Shown in pieces: positions 45,793 to 55,108 of a stretch of 64,000 bases of DNA. The notes under the pieces were generated by a model. The model was given only the letters and a program-made list of their open reading frames with translations, did not search any database and was not told where the DNA came from. Location of the stretch: positions 51,043 to 115,042 of the forward strand of contig NZ_FNHF01000008.1 in assembly GCF_900103695.1 (NCBI RefSeq). The letters are read 5' to 3'. Every line of letters begins with the position of its first letter. The stretch's first letter is position 1. Position numbers and translations under genes: made by a program. Source of the stretch: Sediminibacillus halophilus. GTDB lineage: Bacteria; Bacillota; Bacilli; Bacillales; Amphibacillaceae.

Positions 45793-46269
45793 GTGTTTGC
45801 TAAAAAAAGACCTTTAGGAAAGAAAATTTCCGAGTTGAATGTCGGTGATTCCTATAAACATCATCACCATTTGTCTGACCAGGATTTATTGTTGTATTTG
45901 GGAATCACCAATGATGCCAATCCGCTTTATCTCCAACATGATTATGCCTCACAAACTCCCTATAAGCGGCCGATTGTTCCTTCCGTTGCTTTGTTGGGGG
46001 TAGTTTCTTCTATCGTTTCAATGCATCTTCCTGGACCAGGAAGCCATATTATCGAGCAACAACTTTCTTACCCGTCTCCCGTTTATCACGAAAGCAAGCT
46101 TGTGTTTCATTTGCAAATATCCTCTATTGATTTAGAAAAGCATCAAATCAGAATAAGTGTTACAGGACAGGATAGCAGAGAAAAGGTTGTAATACGGGGC
46201 ACTCTGGTCGTCTGTCCTGCGTATGAACCGAAGTCGATGATCGCTTCCTCATTGGAAAACTTCTATTGA
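45793..46269 (+). CDS. MaoC-like hotdog-fold protein
   Basis: The 158-residue product resembles MaoC/(R)-hydratase hotdog proteins. YLGITNDANPLYLQHDYA has the DxNPxH-like arrangement of the hydratase motif, with the catalytic His position shifted (NPLYLQHD). A Pro-rich loop (RPIVPSVALLGVVSSI) follows. Enzymatic hydration of an enoyl thioester is possible but not assured. GTG 45793 follows AAAGGAGG at 8 bases. It lies between mdh and phoP, a position where related Bacillaceae often carry such a gene, as I recall. Confidence 0.78.
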   Translation: MFAKKRPLGKKISELNVGDSYKHHHHLSDQDLLLYLGITNDANPLYLQHDYASQTPYKRPIVPSVALLGVVSSIVSMHLPGPGSHIIEQQLSYPSPVYHESKLVFHLQISSIDLEKHQIRISVTGQDSREKVVIRGTLVVCPAYEPKSMIASSLENFY

Positions 46270-46289
46270 GAAGTAACTAAGACAGTAAT

Positions 46290-46330
46290 TGTAAAGTTTG
46301 TAAAGGAATTTTTACAGATGACTTTTACGA
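46290..46330 (+). promoter_or_regulatory. TTTACA-like repeats upstream of phoP (possible Pho box)
   Basis: TTTACA (46311-46316) and TTTACG (46324-46329) lie on the plus strand, and two inverted copies (GTAAAG) lie at about 46291-46304. PhoP of B. subtilis binds TTAACA-like repeats. The spacing here is 13 rather than 11 bases, so autoregulation is only suggested. Confidence 0.3.
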
Positions 46331-46424
46331 TAATAGGGTTTCTTGTATTCACATAATACCCCCTTCATTGTATGATGAAAAAAGAGAATAAACATACTAT
46401 ATAAAGAGATAATGGGGTGTTGGG

Positions 46425-47132
46425 ATGAACCGAAAGGTATTAATAGTGGATGACGAGGAATCGATTGTGACCTTGTTGAAGTACAACATAGAACAAGCAG
46501 GGTTTCAAACCGATGTAGCTTATGACGGGCAGACAGCAGTCCAAAAAGCGGTTCAGGAGAATTTCGATATGATTGTTCTTGATATCATGCTTCCTGAGTT
46601 GGATGGAACGGAAGTGTGCAAACTGCTGAGGCAAAAACAGATAGACACGCCCATTTTGATGTTGACTGCCAAGGACGATGAATTTGATAAAGTTCTGGGG
46701 CTTGAATTAGGTGCTGATGATTATCTCACAAAGCCGTTCAGCCCGAAGGAAGTTGTCGCCCGGATCAAAGCGATACTGCGAAGAACGAACAAGCAGCCTG
46801 CTGAAGCGGAGTTATCTTTTTTGAAAATAGCCGATTTAGTGATTTATCCCGAACAATACGAAGCAGTTATGAAGGGAGAATCGCTATTATTTACAAGAAA
46901 AGAATTCGAGCTTTTACTTTATTTGGCCAAGCATAAAGGCAAGGTATTATCGAGGGATCAATTGCTGAGTGCAGTTTGGAATTATGATTTTGTCGGGGAC
47001 ACACGCATCGTGGATGTTCATGTCAGCCATTTACGAGAGAAAATCGAGCCAGATACAAAACACCCTGTCTACATCAAAACCATTAGGGGACTAGGGTACA
47101 AAATGGAGGATCATTTAAATGGGATCGGTTAA
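46425..47132 (+). CDS. phoP: Response regulator PhoP
   Basis: PhoP is an OmpR-type regulator of the phosphate-starvation response. The 235-residue product has a receiver domain with the acidic pair at residues 9-10, phospho-acceptor D53 (LDIMLPELDG) and a conserved LTAKDDEFDKVLGLELGADDY, here at about 82-102. A winged-helix output domain follows with SRDQLLSAVWNYDFVGDTR and RTIRGLGYKM. It overlaps phoR by 14 bases. Place after mdh matches the B. subtilis locus. Confidence 0.95.
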   Translation: MNRKVLIVDDEESIVTLLKYNIEQAGFQTDVAYDGQTAVQKAVQENFDMIVLDIMLPELDGTEVCKLLRQKQIDTPILMLTAKDDEFDKVLGLELGADDYLTKPFSPKEVVARIKAILRRTNKQPAEAELSFLKIADLVIYPEQYEAVMKGESLLFTRKEFELLLYLAKHKGKVLSRDQLLSAVWNYDFVGDTRIVDVHVSHLREKIEPDTKHPVYIKTIRGLGYKMEDHLNGIG

Positions 47133-48504
47133 TATTCGGCCCTTTCTAAGCTACCTTTTTGTGGTTGTGCTAATATTTACCGGGATGGCTGTCATCATTC
47201 TTCCGCTGCTTGAATTTACGGAAAGAATAATGGGCCTGTGTGTACTTCTTGGCGGATTAATTGTTTTTTTGGTTTTAATTATGAATGTCTTTGAAAAATA
47301 CATAAAACCCATTCAGTCAGCAGCAAGGGTTGCAGATGAATTAGTGCAGGGAAACTACAAGGCGAGAACCTATGTCAGCTATTTCGGGGAGGCCGGCAAG
47401 CTGAGTAATTCCATCAATGTACTGGCCAGAAGCCTGCAGCAGATCACATTACAGGAAAAAATGCAGGAAAATCAGATGAGCACCGTGATTGACAATATGG
47501 AAAGCGGTTTGATGCTGATTGACGAGAAAGGCTATGTCCACATGGTTAATCGCAAGTTTTTATCTATATTTGGTTCGACCGAAAAAGATTATCTGGGATT
47601 TTTATATTATGATGTCTTGGATACGGAGAAAATACATAAAGCGGTACAGGAAGCATTCCTTTACGAAGAAAAGGTGAAGGTCTCCTTTTCGATCACTTCT
47701 GGCCTGGAACGAAAAGCGGTAGAAACAGTCGGTGCTCCGATATTTAATGATAAGCGGGAACTGAAAGGTGCAGTACTGGTTTTTCATGATATAACGGAAA
47801 TGAAGAGACTGGAAGAAATGCGAAAGGATTTTGTCGCAAATGTTTCCCACGAATTAAAAACACCGATTACCTCTATCAAAGGTTTTGCTGAAACATTGTT
47901 GGAAGGTGCGATGGAAGATACAGAGATCCGTCGGCAATTCCTGGAAATCATTTTAAAAGAGAGTGGTCGTCTTCAGACTTTGATACATGATTTACTGGAA
48001 TTGTCCAAGTTGGAAAAAGAAGAATTACGGTTGGAGTACAAAGAAGTGAATGTGCCGTCGGTAGTCCATGACTTACTGCCTGTGGTCAAGCAGCAGGCTG
48101 ACAAAAAGCAGATTGAGTTGACTGTCGATCTTCCTGATCATCTGAAGGCTGTGGTAGACGAAGAACGGCTGAAACAGGTATTAATCAATCTATTGAATAA
48201 TGCAGTTAATTACACACAAGAACAGGGAAAAGTGGCTTTGTCTGTCTTTCCGAATGTTGACAAATTGAAGATAACTGTTACTGATACTGGAATCGGAGTA
48301 CCAGAAAAGGCACAAAGCAGGATCTTTGAGCGTTTTTATCGTGTTGATAAGGCAAGAAGCAGAAATACCGGCGGTACGGGGCTTGGTTTGGCGATTGTAA
48401 AGCATATTGTTGAAGCGCACAAAGGCTCGATATATTTGGATAGCAAAGTAAACGAAGGAACGGTGTTCACGATTGAATTGCCTTTAAAACCGGAGCATTT
48501 TTAA
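47119..48504 (+). CDS. phoR: Sensor kinase PhoR with minimal extracytoplasmic region
   Basis: The 461-residue kinase has two transmembrane segments (about 8-31 and 36-56) joined by only about five residues, then HAMP (about 57-110), PAS (about 118-225), HisKA with H244 in VSHELKTPITS, and HATPase with NLLNNAVNYT, DTGIGVP and GTGLGLAIV. B. subtilis PhoR is 579 residues because it has a PDC-type sensor between its membrane segments; that domain is absent here. GGAGG inside phoP precedes ATG 47119. Sensing must use the membrane, the PAS domain or a partner. A terminator follows at 48546. Confidence 0.93.
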   Translation: MGSVNIRPFLSYLFVVVLIFTGMAVIILPLLEFTERIMGLCVLLGGLIVFLVLIMNVFEKYIKPIQSAARVADELVQGNYKARTYVSYFGEAGKLSNSINVLARSLQQITLQEKMQENQMSTVIDNMESGLMLIDEKGYVHMVNRKFLSIFGSTEKDYLGFLYYDVLDTEKIHKAVQEAFLYEEKVKVSFSITSGLERKAVETVGAPIFNDKRELKGAVLVFHDITEMKRLEEMRKDFVANVSHELKTPITSIKGFAETLLEGAMEDTEIRRQFLEIILKESGRLQTLIHDLLELSKLEKEELRLEYKEVNVPSVVHDLLPVVKQQADKKQIELTVDLPDHLKAVVDEERLKQVLINLLNNAVNYTQEQGKVALSVFPNVDKLKITVTDTGIGVPEKAQSRIFERFYRVDKARSRNTGGTGLGLAIVKHIVEAHKGSIYLDSKVNEGTVFTIELPLKPEHF

Positions 48505-48545
48505 TGAAAATAGAAATCATTTTTTCTTTTCATACTAAAGGGGAA

Positions 48546-48592
48546 CGGGCTGTTCACTAGTCAGAAAAAACGACTGGTGGAGAGCCCTTTTG
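48546..48592 (+). terminator. Terminator of phoPR
   Basis: CGGGCTGTTCACTAGTC pairs imperfectly with GACTGGTGGAGAGCCC, with a T-run after it. Confidence 0.8.
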
Positions 48593-48871
48593 TAGATGAA
48601 TCTTTCGTATAATTTTCAACCCGGACGTCAAATTGCGATTCCTAAATGAAAACGAATGGATATGATAAAATCAATCTGTAATAAGATGGATTTCTCCGTA
48701 TGGTATGGTTAATCGTCGCCCCTTTTTTCTTCTTTTCCGTAAACATGGTAAGATAGAGGAGTAGCCAGAGGTACATGACACGAGATGATTGGAAAACAGA
48801 TGCAAAACGTGCAAAACTTAAATCTTGCATGAAAATACATATTTTACTTAAAAAGAAAAGGAGAGCGAAAG
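48593..48871. other. Region upstream of polA
   Basis: About 280 AT-rich bases that must contain the polA promoter. TAAGAT and TATGAT hexamers occur but no convincing -35 is paired with them. No other feature was recognised. Confidence 0.4.
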
Positions 48872-51511
48872 ATGACCAATAAACTTATCCTTATTGACGG
48901 CAATAGTATTGCCTATCGGGCTTTTTTTGCATTGCCGCTATTGAACAATGACAAAGGTGTTTATACCAATGCTATATATGGATTTACCAACATGCTTTTG
49001 AAGATACTGGAAACAGAAAAACCGACTCATATGCTTGTTGCCTTTGACGCCGGAAAAACTACCTTTCGTCATAAAACATACAAGGAGTACAAAGGCGGAA
49101 GACAGAAAACGCCACCTGAGCTATCCGAACAGTTTCCATTGCTTCGCGATTTGCTGGATGCCTTCAGCATTCCTCATTATCAGTTGGAGCAATACGAGGC
49201 AGACGATATCATCGGAACCCTTGCAAAACAAGGCGAGGGAAAGGAATGGGAAGTAAACGTTATTTCTGGTGATAAGGACCTTCTTCAACTCGTTTCTGAT
49301 AATATTACAGTTAGCTTGACGAAGAAAGGACTTAGCGATATTGATGCATATACTCCTTCCTTCATGCTGGAAAAGATGGAAGTAAGGCCTGAGCAAATCA
49401 TCGATATGAAAGCCTTGATGGGGGATAGTTCTGACAATATTCCCGGCGTACCGGGGATTGGTCAAAAAACGGCTGTCAAACTGTTGAAGCAATATGAAAC
49501 ACTTGATAATCTTTTTGACCATTTGAATGAAGTCAGTGGGAAAAAGCTGAAGGAAAAACTTGAAAACCATAAACAGGATGCCTATATGAGTAAAGAACTG
49601 GTGACGATATCTTGTGACTCTCCCCTGGAAATAGGCTTGGAAGACCTTCCATATCCCGGGTATCAAGCGCATAAGGTAAGTTCCATGTTCAAAGAATTGG
49701 GTTTTCAATCCTTGTTAAGCAGAATAGATGGTGAGGATGCAGAGGATACAGAAGCTAGGGAAGAACTGCCGGAATTAAATGTTACCATTCTAGAGGAAAT
49801 CACCGAGGATTTGTTCACAGGTGAAGAAGCTGTGGTGGTGGAAATGCTGCAGGACAACTACCATTCTGCTCCGATAGAAGGATTCGGTATCGTTAATGCG
49901 GAGCACAACTACTTCGTTCCAACCGAAACTGCTGTAAAATCTGCTGTTTTCAAAAGGTGGGCAGAAGATCCGTCCATGAAGAAGTATGTTTTTGATGCAA
50001 AGAAGACTACGGTCGCTTTGTTGAACAAGGGAATAGACGTGAAGGGTATTACTTTTGATTTGTTGCTTGCTTCCTATCTAATCAATCCTTCCGAAAATCA
50101 TCACGATATCCCAGCCATTTGCCATCGAATGGGGGAAAAAGAGGTATTGTATGACGAAGAAGTGTATGGGAAAGGCGCGAAACTGAAGGTGCCTGAGCAG
50201 GAACTGCTTGCCGATCATGTATCCAGAAAAACCCGGCTCATCTATCAGTTAAAAGATCGAATGGAAGAACAGCTGAAAGAAAATCAACAGTTTGAACTGT
50301 TTGATGAATTGGAAATGCCACTTGCGATTATACTCGGTGAAATGGAACACACCGGTGTGCGGGTAGATATAAACCGGCTGGAGGAAATGGGGACGGAACT
50401 CCAGCGCCGGCTCAAGGAAATCGAAGAGAAAGTGTTTGAGCTTGCTGGTGAGGAATTCAATTTGAATTCGCCAAAACAATTGGGGCCGATTTTGTTTGAA
50501 AAACTCGGCTTACCTGTTATCAAAAAAACGAAAACGGGTTATTCAACCTCTGCGGATATTTTGGAACAGTTGCAGGATCAGCATGAAATCATCCCGCACT
50601 TGTTATTGTACAGACAGTTAGGAAAACTGCAGTCCACGTATATAGAAGGATTGTTAAAGGTGGTCCATCGAGACAACAATAAAATTCACACGCGTTTCAA
50701 CCAGGCTCTCACCCAAACGGGCCGGCTGAGTTCGACAGATCCTAACTTACAAAACATCCCGATTCGTCTGGAAGAAGGAAGGAAAATAAGACAGGCGTTT
50801 ACAGCTTCTGAAGAGGATTGGATTGTATTTGCGGCCGATTATTCGCAAATCGAGCTGCGGGTTTTAGCGCACATAGCCAATGACGAAAAACTTATTGAAG
50901 CTTTCAATGACAACAAAGACATTCATACGCAAACTGCTATGCAGGTTTTTCATGTTGCTGAAGATGAGATAACCTCGAATATGCGCAGGCAGGCGAAGGC
51001 CGTCAACTTTGGAATAGTTTATGGAATAAGCGATTATGGGTTATCACAGAGCCTTGGAATTACCAGGAAAGAAGCAAAGAAATTTATCGACCGGTATTTG
51101 GATACTTATTTGGGTGTAAGAGATTATATGGAGGAAATCATTCAGGAGGCGAAGCAAACGGGCTACGTTTCCACGATGATGAATCGGAGAAGATATCTTC
51201 CGGATATCACCAGTAGAAATTTCAACAAACGGAGCTTTGCCGAGCGGACAGCAATGAATACGCCGATTCAAGGAAGTGCTGCCGATATTATCAAACTGGC
51301 TATGATCAATCTCCATCAGAAATTGAAGGACGAGCAAGTGGAAGCAAGAATGTTGCTTCAAGTACATGATGAATTGATCTTGGAAGCACCAAAAGGTGAA
51401 ATTGATAAATTGAAAACCATTGTCCCATCAGCGATGGAAGGTGCAGTAGAATTGAATGTACCGTTAAAAGTGGATTATGCTTTTGGGAAGACTTGGTATG
51501 ATGCAAAATAG
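48872..51511 (+). CDS. polA: DNA polymerase I
   Basis: PolA removes RNA primers and fills gaps in replication and repair. The 879-residue product has a 5'-3' exonuclease domain (1 to about 290) with YKGGRQKTP and GDSSDNIPGVPGIG, an exonuclease-like middle domain (about 300-470) and the polymerase domain. Motif A is DYSQIELRVLAH, motif B RRQAKAVNFGIVYG and motif C QVHDE. The middle domain lacks the DxE proofreading residues (the site reads VVVEMLQD), as in other Bacillus Pol I, so it should not proofread. AAAAGGAGAG precedes ATG 48872. mutM follows after 17 bases. Confidence 0.97.
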   Translation: MTNKLILIDGNSIAYRAFFALPLLNNDKGVYTNAIYGFTNMLLKILETEKPTHMLVAFDAGKTTFRHKTYKEYKGGRQKTPPELSEQFPLLRDLLDAFSIPHYQLEQYEADDIIGTLAKQGEGKEWEVNVISGDKDLLQLVSDNITVSLTKKGLSDIDAYTPSFMLEKMEVRPEQIIDMKALMGDSSDNIPGVPGIGQKTAVKLLKQYETLDNLFDHLNEVSGKKLKEKLENHKQDAYMSKELVTISCDSPLEIGLEDLPYPGYQAHKVSSMFKELGFQSLLSRIDGEDAEDTEAREELPELNVTILEEITEDLFTGEEAVVVEMLQDNYHSAPIEGFGIVNAEHNYFVPTETAVKSAVFKRWAEDPSMKKYVFDAKKTTVALLNKGIDVKGITFDLLLASYLINPSENHHDIPAICHRMGEKEVLYDEEVYGKGAKLKVPEQELLADHVSRKTRLIYQLKDRMEEQLKENQQFELFDELEMPLAIILGEMEHTGVRVDINRLEEMGTELQRRLKEIEEKVFELAGEEFNLNSPKQLGPILFEKLGLPVIKKTKTGYSTSADILEQLQDQHEIIPHLLLYRQLGKLQSTYIEGLLKVVHRDNNKIHTRFNQALTQTGRLSSTDPNLQNIPIRLEEGRKIRQAFTASEEDWIVFAADYSQIELRVLAHIANDEKLIEAFNDNKDIHTQTAMQVFHVAEDEITSNMRRQAKAVNFGIVYGISDYGLSQSLGITRKEAKKFIDRYLDTYLGVRDYMEEIIQEAKQTGYVSTMMNRRRYLPDITSRNFNKRSFAERTAMNTPIQGSAADIIKLAMINLHQKLKDEQVEARMLLQVHDELILEAPKGEIDKLKTIVPSAMEGAVELNVPLKVDYAFGKTWYDAK

Positions 51512-51528
51512 TAGGGAGAGAATAGGTA

Positions 51529-52353
51529 ATGCCAGAATTGCCTGAAGTGGAAACAATCAGAAAAACCTTGTTGCAACTGGTACAAGATAAACAAATTGCT
51601 AATGTAAAAGTATATTGGGATAAAATAATCAAACAGCCGACAGATGTTCACGTATTTAAACAGCTGTTAAAAGGGCAAAAAATTCTTGATATCGACCGTC
51701 AGGGGAAATTTTTGTTGTTCGAACTTGATGATTTTACTCTGATTTCCCATTTACGCATGGAGGGCAAATACGGAGTTTATCAACAGCATGAGCCTGTGTT
51801 GAATCATACGCATGTTGTATTCACGTTCACCGATGGTAGTGAGCTTCGCTACAAAGATGTGAGGAAATTCGGAACAATGCACTTGGTTGAAAAGGGAACA
51901 GCAAACGAGCAAAAACCTTTAAGTCAGCTCGGGCCTGATCCATTCAGCCCGGATTTCGATTTTACTGTTTTTTATCAAAAGGTCCATAAAAGTGAACGGA
52001 CGATTAAATCGATTTTGCTGGATCAGACGGTGATTGCTGGATTGGGGAATATTTACGTCGATGAGACGCTGTTCAAAGCAGGTATTCACCCGGTGAGAAA
52101 GGGAACCAGCTTGTCTAAGAAAGAAGTTTCCGTCATTCATCAAAAGGCTGTAGAAACTCTGGAACAGGCAATTGAACAAGGAGGAACGACTATCCGTTCC
52201 TATGTAAACAGCCAGGGGCAAATTGGTATGTTTCAGCAGGAATTGTTTGTTTACGGCCAGGAAAATGAACCATGCAAAAGGTGTGGAGGACCTATAACCA
52301 AAATCAAAGTAGGTGGCAGAGGGACGCATATTTGCTTAACCTGTCAAAAATAA
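51529..52353 (+). CDS. mutM: Formamidopyrimidine-DNA glycosylase MutM (Fpg)
   Basis: MutM excises 8-oxoguanine and formamidopyrimidines and nicks the abasic site. The 274-residue product has the N-terminal catalytic PELPEVETI (P2 and E3), a helix-two-turn-helix region (LLDQTVIAGLGNIYVDE) and a C-terminal zinc finger with C249, C252, C269 and C272. AGGGAGAG precedes ATG 51529. It belongs to the polA-mutM-ytaF-coaE string found in B. subtilis. Confidence 0.97.
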   Translation: MPELPEVETIRKTLLQLVQDKQIANVKVYWDKIIKQPTDVHVFKQLLKGQKILDIDRQGKFLLFELDDFTLISHLRMEGKYGVYQQHEPVLNHTHVVFTFTDGSELRYKDVRKFGTMHLVEKGTANEQKPLSQLGPDPFSPDFDFTVFYQKVHKSERTIKSILLDQTVIAGLGNIYVDETLFKAGIHPVRKGTSLSKKEVSVIHQKAVETLEQAIEQGGTTIRSYVNSQGQIGMFQQELFVYGQENEPCKRCGGPITKIKVGGRGTHICLTCQK

Positions 52354-52423
52354 CGCAGGCACAGGTGGAATACTCCATCCATATACTAACTCGTAAAAGT
52401 ATACGGATAAAGGAGTTAAGGAT

Positions 52424-53053
52424 ATGGCTGATATCTCCACCTTTGTGCTGCTTGCTTTTGCTGTCAGCTTGGACAGTTTTATGGTCGGATTTACTTATGG
52501 ATTACGGAAAATGATTATAAGACCCCGGACTATCCTTCTAATTGCGTTAATAACGGCCGTAGTTTTTTATATTTCCATGTTGATCGGCTCAGTAATTGCT
52601 TCTTTTCTTGATCCTTCAGTAGCAGAAGTGTTCGGTGGGACAGTGCTCATATTGATTGGTATTTGGGTCGTTTACCAGTTTTTCCGAACCGATAATTCCC
52701 AACCGGATCAGCCGATCGTCTTGAAATTTGAAATAAAGTCGCTTGGTATTGTCATTGAAATATTAAAAAAACCGATGGCGGCTGACTTTGATAAATCTGG
52801 AAACATAAACGGGATAGAAGCTTTGTTGCTTGGTTTAGCGTTGTCTGTTGACTCTTTTGGAGCAGGGATAGGCGCAGCCATGCTTGGGTTCGCCCCATTG
52901 CTGGCAGCATGTGGAATTGGGGTCACCACCGGCATTTTTTTGACTGGTGGATTGAAAAGCGGCTACTTATTCTCTTATTGGCGCTGGTTACAGCGACTGA
53001 CGTTTCTTCCCGGATTGATTCTCATCGTTATCGGGATCATAAAAATTACCTGA
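52424..53053 (+). CDS. ytaF: MntP-like sporulation membrane protein YtaF
   Basis: The 209-residue product has six hydrophobic segments and two similar halves. Each half carries a Leu-Ala-x-x-x-Ser-Leu/Val-Asp-Ser motif (FAVSLDSFMVG near residue 12, and GLALSVDSFGAG near 145), as in the MntP/YtaF family of manganese exporters. In B. subtilis YtaF is described as a sporulation membrane protein. The acidic motif suggests a metal-ion substrate, which is inference. AAAGGAG precedes ATG 52424 and coaE follows after 13 bases. Confidence 0.88.
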   Translation: MADISTFVLLAFAVSLDSFMVGFTYGLRKMIIRPRTILLIALITAVVFYISMLIGSVIASFLDPSVAEVFGGTVLILIGIWVVYQFFRTDNSQPDQPIVLKFEIKSLGIVIEILKKPMAADFDKSGNINGIEALLLGLALSVDSFGAGIGAAMLGFAPLLAACGIGVTTGIFLTGGLKSGYLFSYWRWLQRLTFLPGLILIVIGIIKIT

Positions 53054-53066
53054 AGGTGTGATAGAT

Positions 53067-53669
53067 ATGGCACTCGTAATCGGACTGACTGGAGGCATTG
53101 CAAGTGGGAAAAGTACCATAGCCGGTATTTTTGCCGAATGGGATATTCCTGTAGTAGACGCAGACATCATTTCCAGACAGGTAGTAGAAAGGGGAGAGAC
53201 TGCATATGAACAAATTGTCGATGTATTCGGTGAAGAAGTGCTTCTCTCCGATGGGAATTTAGATCGTGGAAAATTGGGCAGGATTATTTTCAAAGATAAG
53301 GAAAAAAGAGAACAACTTAACAGTATCGTCCATCCAGCAGTAAGAAAAAAAATGCTTGAACAACGAGACACATATGCAGACAAAGGGGAAGAGGCCGTCG
53401 TAATGGATATTCCATTATTATATGAGAGCGACCTTACTCATTTTGTTGATAAGGTATTAGTAGTTTATGTCGATGAACAAACACAAAAACAAAGATTGAT
53501 GAATCGGAATGGCTTTTCGGAAGAAGAAGCAATCGATCGCATCCACTCCCAGCTGCCCTTAGACAAAAAAGCAAAAATGGCAGATGAAATAATTGATAAT
53601 AATGGCAGTATGGAGTGTTCCCGTGAGCAGTTGCTTACTATTTTAAAAAAATGGAAAATTCATTTCTAA
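53067..53669 (+). CDS. coaE: Dephospho-CoA kinase
   Basis: CoaE phosphorylates dephospho-CoA in the last step of CoA synthesis. The 200-residue product has the P-loop GLTGGIASGKST (residues 6-17), a DADIISRQV substrate region and the DIPLLYE and RQLS-like lid (HSQLPLDKKAKMAD). AAGGTG lies 8 bases before ATG 53067; the in-frame GTG 53058 overlaps it and is rejected. It is last in the polA operon and followed by a terminator. Confidence 0.95.
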   Translation: MALVIGLTGGIASGKSTIAGIFAEWDIPVVDADIISRQVVERGETAYEQIVDVFGEEVLLSDGNLDRGKLGRIIFKDKEKREQLNSIVHPAVRKKMLEQRDTYADKGEEAVVMDIPLLYESDLTHFVDKVLVVYVDEQTQKQRLMNRNGFSEEEAIDRIHSQLPLDKKAKMADEIIDNNGSMECSREQLLTILKKWKIHF

Positions 53670-53833
53670 ACAAACTTCGATACAGCTTTTAAAATCTTCA
53701 CCGTGAACACTATTTGCATAGAATGTACTGTCTACAGGAAGTTTTTTGGGTATGAACTAAAATGAATACTGTGAGGAAATTGATGTGAATGGAAAAATCT
53801 TGTTTAGAAGCTAAGAAAGTCGATGAATTGAAA

Positions 53834-53860
53834 GAAGCCTGAAATTCCAGGCTTTTTTAT
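53834..53860 (+). terminator. Terminator of the polA-coaE operon
   Basis: AAGCCTG and CCAGGCTTTTTT pair around a five-base loop, about 165 bases after the coaE stop. Confidence 0.88.
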
Positions 53861-53896
53861 TTTGCGTTTTAAAAAGTGACACACTATTAAAATAAA

Positions 53897-53907
53897 TGTG
53901 CTATACT
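53897..53907 (+). promoter_or_regulatory. CcpN-type operator over the gapB -10
   Basis: TGTGCTATACT fits the CcpN box TRTGHYATAYW at all 11 positions and contains the probable -10 TATACT (53902-53907). A second, weaker inverted half-site is seen just downstream (complement of 53910-53922). CcpN represses gapB and pckA in B. subtilis during glycolytic growth. Confidence 0.55.
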
Positions 53908-53954
53908 ATTGTATGATTAATGTTAAAAAAGCACTTTAATAGGAGGTCGCTTTA

Positions 53955-54985
53955 ATGACTACTCGTATAGCAATTAATGGATTTGGCCGTATTGGGAGAA
54001 TGGTGTTCAGAAGGGCTATTTGCGATAATGAATTAGATATAGTCGCCATTAATGCCAGTTATCCCGCAGAAACTATCGCACATTTAATCAATTATGACAG
54101 CGTTCATGGAAAATTTTCGCAAGAAGTGAAAGCGGTTTCGGATGGTGTGCTGGTTAACGGAAAAAAGTTCTGCTTGTCTCCAACAGAAACCCACGTGAGC
54201 TTCCCTGGAGCCAGTTGGAAATAGACCTTGTTGTCGAAGCAACAGGGAAATTTAAAACGAAAGAGGCAGCCGGACAGCACCTGGAGGCTGGAGCTAAGCA
54301 AGTTATCATAACCGCACCCGGCAAGGATGTGGATGCAACCATTGTTATGGGAGTAAATCAAGCCGATTTTCAGCCGGAAAAGCATCGAGTGATATCTGCA
54401 GCTTCGTGTACAACAAATTGTCTGGCCCCGTTGCTAAAAGTACTTCATCATGATTTTGGTATAGAACATGGTTTGCTGACTACGGTTCATGCTTTTACAA
54501 ATGACCAGCAGAGTTTGGATAATCCACATAAGGATTTACGAAGAGCACGAGGGTGTACACAATCGATTATCCCTACCAGCACTGGTGCTGCAGAAGCAAT
54601 CAAGGATGTAATACCTGCCATGGAGGGAAAGCTAAAAGGCATTGCCTTACGTGTACCAACTCCAAATGTTTCACTGGTCGATTTAACCATTGACCTCCAA
54701 ACAGCCGTCACTCCTGACAAAGTAAACGAAAGCTTTAGACGAGCCAGCGAAGGGGCAATGGAGGGTATTATACAATATAGTGATCAGCCGCTGGTTTCTA
54801 TCGATTACACAACTTCCGATTTTTCGGCGGTGGTAGATGGTTTATCGACAATGGCAGTTGCCGAAAATAACATAAAAATCATAGCATGGTATGACAATGA
54901 ATGGGGATATGCCTGCCGTGTAGTGGATCTTGCCAGATTTATCTCCGTAGACTTAACCAAGCAGGAACGATATCAGTATTCCTGA
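53955..54985 (+). pseudogene. gapB: Gluconeogenic GAPDH gene gapB, frameshifted
   Basis: GapB runs the triose-phosphate step toward gluconeogenesis with NADP. The gene is split into two frames. From ATG 53955 it reads INGFGRIGRMVF through VNGKKFCLS, then stops early at 54222-54224. From about 54182 the next frame reads NRNPRELPWSQLEIDLVVEA and goes on with the catalytic SCTTNC and HKDLRRARG to TGA 54985. Joining the frames at 54180-54182 with one added base gives a full-length product aligned to B. subtilis GapB without gaps. AGGAGG precedes the start. It is a one-base deletion, a sequence error or, less likely, recoding. Confidence 0.85.
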
Positions 54986-55073
54986 TGCGGATAAGTGCCT
55001 GCCGATTGCCTAATAATAAGGTGGAGGGAATAATGCCCCCATATTCTCTCTACAAAAAAGTTTTTGAACATGC
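54986..55073. other. Spacer between gapB and the speD promoter
   Basis: Short AT-rich spacer without a clear terminator for gapB. Confidence 0.3.
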
Positions 55074-55102
55074 TTGCAAAAAAAAGGTAAACCGTATATA
55101 CT
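55074..55102 (+). promoter_or_regulatory. Sigma-A promoter of speD
   Basis: TTGCAA (55074-55079), exactly 17 bases and TATACT (55097-55102). The start would be near 55109. Confidence 0.65.
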
Positions 55103-55108
55103 TTTTTT

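Noticed and set aside
53955..54985. Programmed frameshift in gapB
   Set aside because: The junction lacks a slippery heptamer, and no recoding is known for GAPDH; a missing base is simpler.
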